Assembly (NCBI GenBank): GCA_964579725.1
Contig: CAZOHG010000006.1
Coordinates: 1-64,000 of the forward strand
Length of the DNA: 64,000 nucleotides
Source: CAZOHG01 sp964579725
GTDB taxonomy: Bacteria > Zhuqueibacterota > JdFR-76 > BMS3Abin05
Reading direction: 5' to 3'
In this document: in pieces, positions 63,001-64,000 of the stretch
Layout of the letters: the number at the start of each line of letters is the position of its first letter
How positions within the stretch are numbered: the stretch's first letter is position 1
Position numbers and translations under genes: made by a program
The notes under the pieces: model-generated
What the model was told of the DNA's origin: nothing
The model's database searches: none
What the model saw: only the letters and a program-made list of their open reading frames with translations

Positions 63001-64000
63001 TCTTCCGAAAGGGAAGCGGAGGAAGCGGTTTGCGATCTGGAATCCATTCAACTCATGGAAACCGTCCGGACGCTTCTGTACGCACGGCGTGAGGAGACCG
63101 TTCTGTCCATGTGGGGTGACTGGGACGGCAGCACACGCCCCAGCGGTCAGGGGCACACCCTGATTTCGGGCCCGCTCATTGCCAATATTCGCGCGCTGGC
63201 CCGTTTGGTGGCGGAATTTGAACGTCAGGCGCTGCTCTCTCCCGAGCAACGCAAAGCTCTTGCAGAGCTGGGCTCCATTGAAAAACGCATTCAGGATTTT
63301 CGCCAAACCCTGCAAAAAATCACGCGCCTCACCGGAATTTTAGAGAAAAAATACCGAAAGACCATTCCGCTCGAATACTCTGCCTCCCGTCTCAAACGCG
63401 GGCTGCGGAAAATGGGCCTGCTCCGAGATCCGCTGAAAACGCTGTGGAAACACAACGACCGAAACGAACGCCGCATGCAGCAGTACCGGCGCAAGCGGTC
63501 TTTTGAGATCAAGCAGCTTTTTTCGGTCAATCGCTCTCTAACCGAATTGGTGCGGGCAGTGGCAGAGCAAAATCCTGACCGGCTAAAAGAAGGCGACTGG
63601 CCGGTGCTGTTAGGGCTCTACAAAAATTATTTAAAACGATTTTACCTCACGCCCCGGATTCACCAAAAAATCATCTTGGACAAAGACCAATTTGCTGTGG
63701 ACACCACCGTCACCAATTTGGTGGAACTAAACGTTTTGGCGGCGCAGTCCGGGCTGTTCGGATTCGTGTTCACGGTGCAGGTCAGCATGGCCAGTAACCC
63801 CCGCGCCATTTTGGCTTTGTACCGAAAATTGAGGGAAGAACGAGCCCGCGCTCTGCGGGAAAATCCTTCCCTGAATTTGCCGGAAATCAAGGTAACGCCG
63901 CTCTTCGAGGAATTGGAAGCTATTCAAAAAATACCCGATTTTTTGAATGAAATTTGGGACTACGCCAAAATCAGCCGCCAATTGCGGCAGCCGCCTGAAG
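60085..64000 (+). CDS. Giant fusion: degenerate N-terminal region, class I/II aminotransferase, PEP carboxylase-like segment (3' end outside window)
   Basis: The frame is open from ATG 60085 to the window edge (>1,305 residues). Residues ~1-330 look like a degenerate fold-type I aminotransferase: YAPQGGFLP, FASGGRWQALALIFQF, but no NPxNPTG, no PLP lysine. From ~380-860 a full domain follows, with VLVSGSARTALSLM (~450), NNPHNATGQIWP, IDDLSYADV and the PLP lysine Lys611 in SISKTDCKAGARLA. From ~870 a helical region has features of PEP carboxylase: HPTQ at His923, WGDWDGS at ~1010-1016, FTVQVSMASNPRAIL and VTPLFEELEAI near 1270. The real length and the catalytic C-terminal motifs lie outside. 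If right, it could make oxaloacetate and transaminate it to aspartate. The aminotransferase is secure; the PEP carboxylase part is by eye. Confidence 0.7.
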   Translation, partial: MSVVRFKESAPSLVGEISRMTAESGVPAAERVDFHIGNPVRDAALDRLYNALLSGASFRDAHARDFSEEAFLQECDSPALREAFQLLFDTARKSVAYAPQGGFLPARPGTLARQIQARFEQIESPKIPYDFGTSSGKPELAFASGGRWQALALIFQFIEEDVQGEKRGTLVLGDSPRPHLFSPRIHAPERWEKSRPLQERLQAALRTDDRFVLLLEQWPERDRELLAHWLEANDLFLIEMNQSGNAASLLTFPEMKERGLRILAPDFIHPALRFSSLAILLAPFEWILHFNRLHFKKMGTPSASEIKLLSFFLTENGQFHTQRWQLFQQEVKNAVADSVEEDFPPEESAPALASVSRFVRRVEKQAHRLSQLGTQMAEKWGQKTARFSDISMENSRALGPWDPFGGKSQADVVQHFFARLNNPNLSTELTASFLSTFQAVHPEYEPEHLVLVSGSARTALSLMASAWNIEEVVVPDFSWTVGDAFPQVTSVPLKPDFQLDAERFVRVLQAKCETDPAWPRRGAVILNNPHNATGQIWPPEAVEPILLFCFRNGIRVIDDLSYADVVIASPEERRTKVPVPSLKKIALNLKKEGRIRGSHLRHLVTIQSISKTDCKAGARLAVCDIPHSADRRQFHQKMAHFSPNLLAILLSLLFYRRGAWHVARFWARRDEILWQRSRALTEAFAELPPERNPYGLRYLPPAGAMYPQLEITHLPTGLSAERLAQALARLGIGLIPLTNFSHTLEGFSQANRTFRLTLGGELDLATISAKVRRLVEMLSELVRRQAENRHFYRLRNGRVAEADFLALKKQTLTRVDVQAAEQLTAVREAARKNFRRYLPSWAQKSEQTDALLQEFVDRYLPERWSFFRTKLQDFALVQAEISQRVRQGGSEDILNDFQMELLPPEPRKRVFQYERRLFDRTVHPTQMYALDVEQLFVQQAKHLTLPNFYAQVPSEQILAALLREFVGGNVPISSEREAEEAVCDLESIQLMETVRTLLYARREETVLSMWGDWDGSTRPSGQGHTLISGPLIANIRALARLVAEFERQALLSPEQRKALAELGSIEKRIQDFRQTLQKITRLTGILEKKYRKTIPLEYSASRLKRGLRKMGLLRDPLKTLWKHNDRNERRMQQYRRKRSFEIKQLFSVNRSLTELVRAVAEQNPDRLKEGDWPVLLGLYKNYLKRFYLTPRIHQKIILDKDQFAVDTTVTNLVELNVLAAQSGLFGFVFTVQVSMASNPRAILALYRKLREERARALRENPSLNLPEIKVTPLFEELEAIQKIPDFLNEIWDYAKISRQLRQPPE

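Noticed and set aside
1..64000. tRNA, rRNA and CRISPR arrays
   Set aside because: Looked for tRNA cloverleaf arms, rRNA segments and repeat arrays in the intergenic gaps and saw none; a covariance scan could still find a divergent one.

Overview
The window is a 64 kb stretch of a chromosome of about average GC, with Gram-negative envelope genes throughout: a LolA-like carrier, outer-membrane barrels, a lipoprotein amidase and an RND/MMPL pump. Three proteins, or the remains of them, end in a C-terminal sorting domain with the YPNPFN signature (43.6-44.2 kb, 44.9-49.1 kb, 55.4-56.6 kb). That domain is typical of type IX-secreted proteins of the Fibrobacteres-Chlorobi-Bacteroidetes superphylum. 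Together with the large glycan-handling gene set and an anaerobic-type radical SAM maturase, it suggests an uncultured FCB-group heterotroph of the Calditrichota / KSB1 kind. This is inference; no rRNA or marker gene is present to fix the taxonomy.

Layout. 0-16 kb (plus strand): the end of a sigma-54 activator, a TIM-barrel glycosidase-like protein, an NCS1 transporter with a coupled small membrane protein, an orphan rfbC, a secreted GH20-type hexosaminidase-like protein, a Gfo/Idh/MocA oxidoreductase with an overlapping sugar isomerase, an operon of penicillin acylase / membrane protein / lipoprotein / sugar nucleotidyltransferase, and dut. 16.1-18.6 kb: a more A+T-rich type II restriction-modification island (N4-type methylase plus MvaI/BcnI-family nuclease). 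18.6-24.2 kb: an acyl-CoA cluster made of a synthase-like protein fused to DUF35, a Cys-rich membrane protein, an SCP2-type thiolase and a MaoC hydratase, followed by a radical SAM maturase fused to a SurA-like domain. 24.3-29.1 kb (minus strand): a coupled operon of small membrane protein, ROK regulator, galactokinase-like GHMP kinase and GNAT, plus an acyl-CoA dehydrogenase. 29.7-32.4 kb: a DHOD-like protein, a DUF1460 amidase, and a fluoride riboswitch with crcB and DUF190. 32.6-49 kb: an OmpL47-repeat surface protein, an rRNA methylase, upp, a split amidase/golvesin lipoprotein, a C69 dipeptidase, an SSS symporter, a broken secreted-protein tail, a probable group II intron 5' fragment and a 1,382-residue secreted repeat protein. 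49.8-55.3 kb: an MMPL efflux operon behind a TetR repressor with two matching operators. 55.4-60 kb: a frameshifted GH114-like secreted protein, an Nramp-UspA fusion and an SPFH protein.

The right edge (60.1 kb to the end, still open) carries the most unusual gene. It is a very large protein with a degenerate N-terminal region, a complete class I/II PLP aminotransferase domain, and then a segment that reads like phosphoenolpyruvate carboxylase. If correct, one polypeptide could join PEP carboxylation to transamination of the oxaloacetate formed.

Metabolically the window points to a glycan- and peptide-scavenging organism with secreted hydrolases, sugar and amino-acid uptake, CoA-thioester chemistry and several envelope stress or toxicity exporters (fluoride, hydrophobic compounds, divalent metals).
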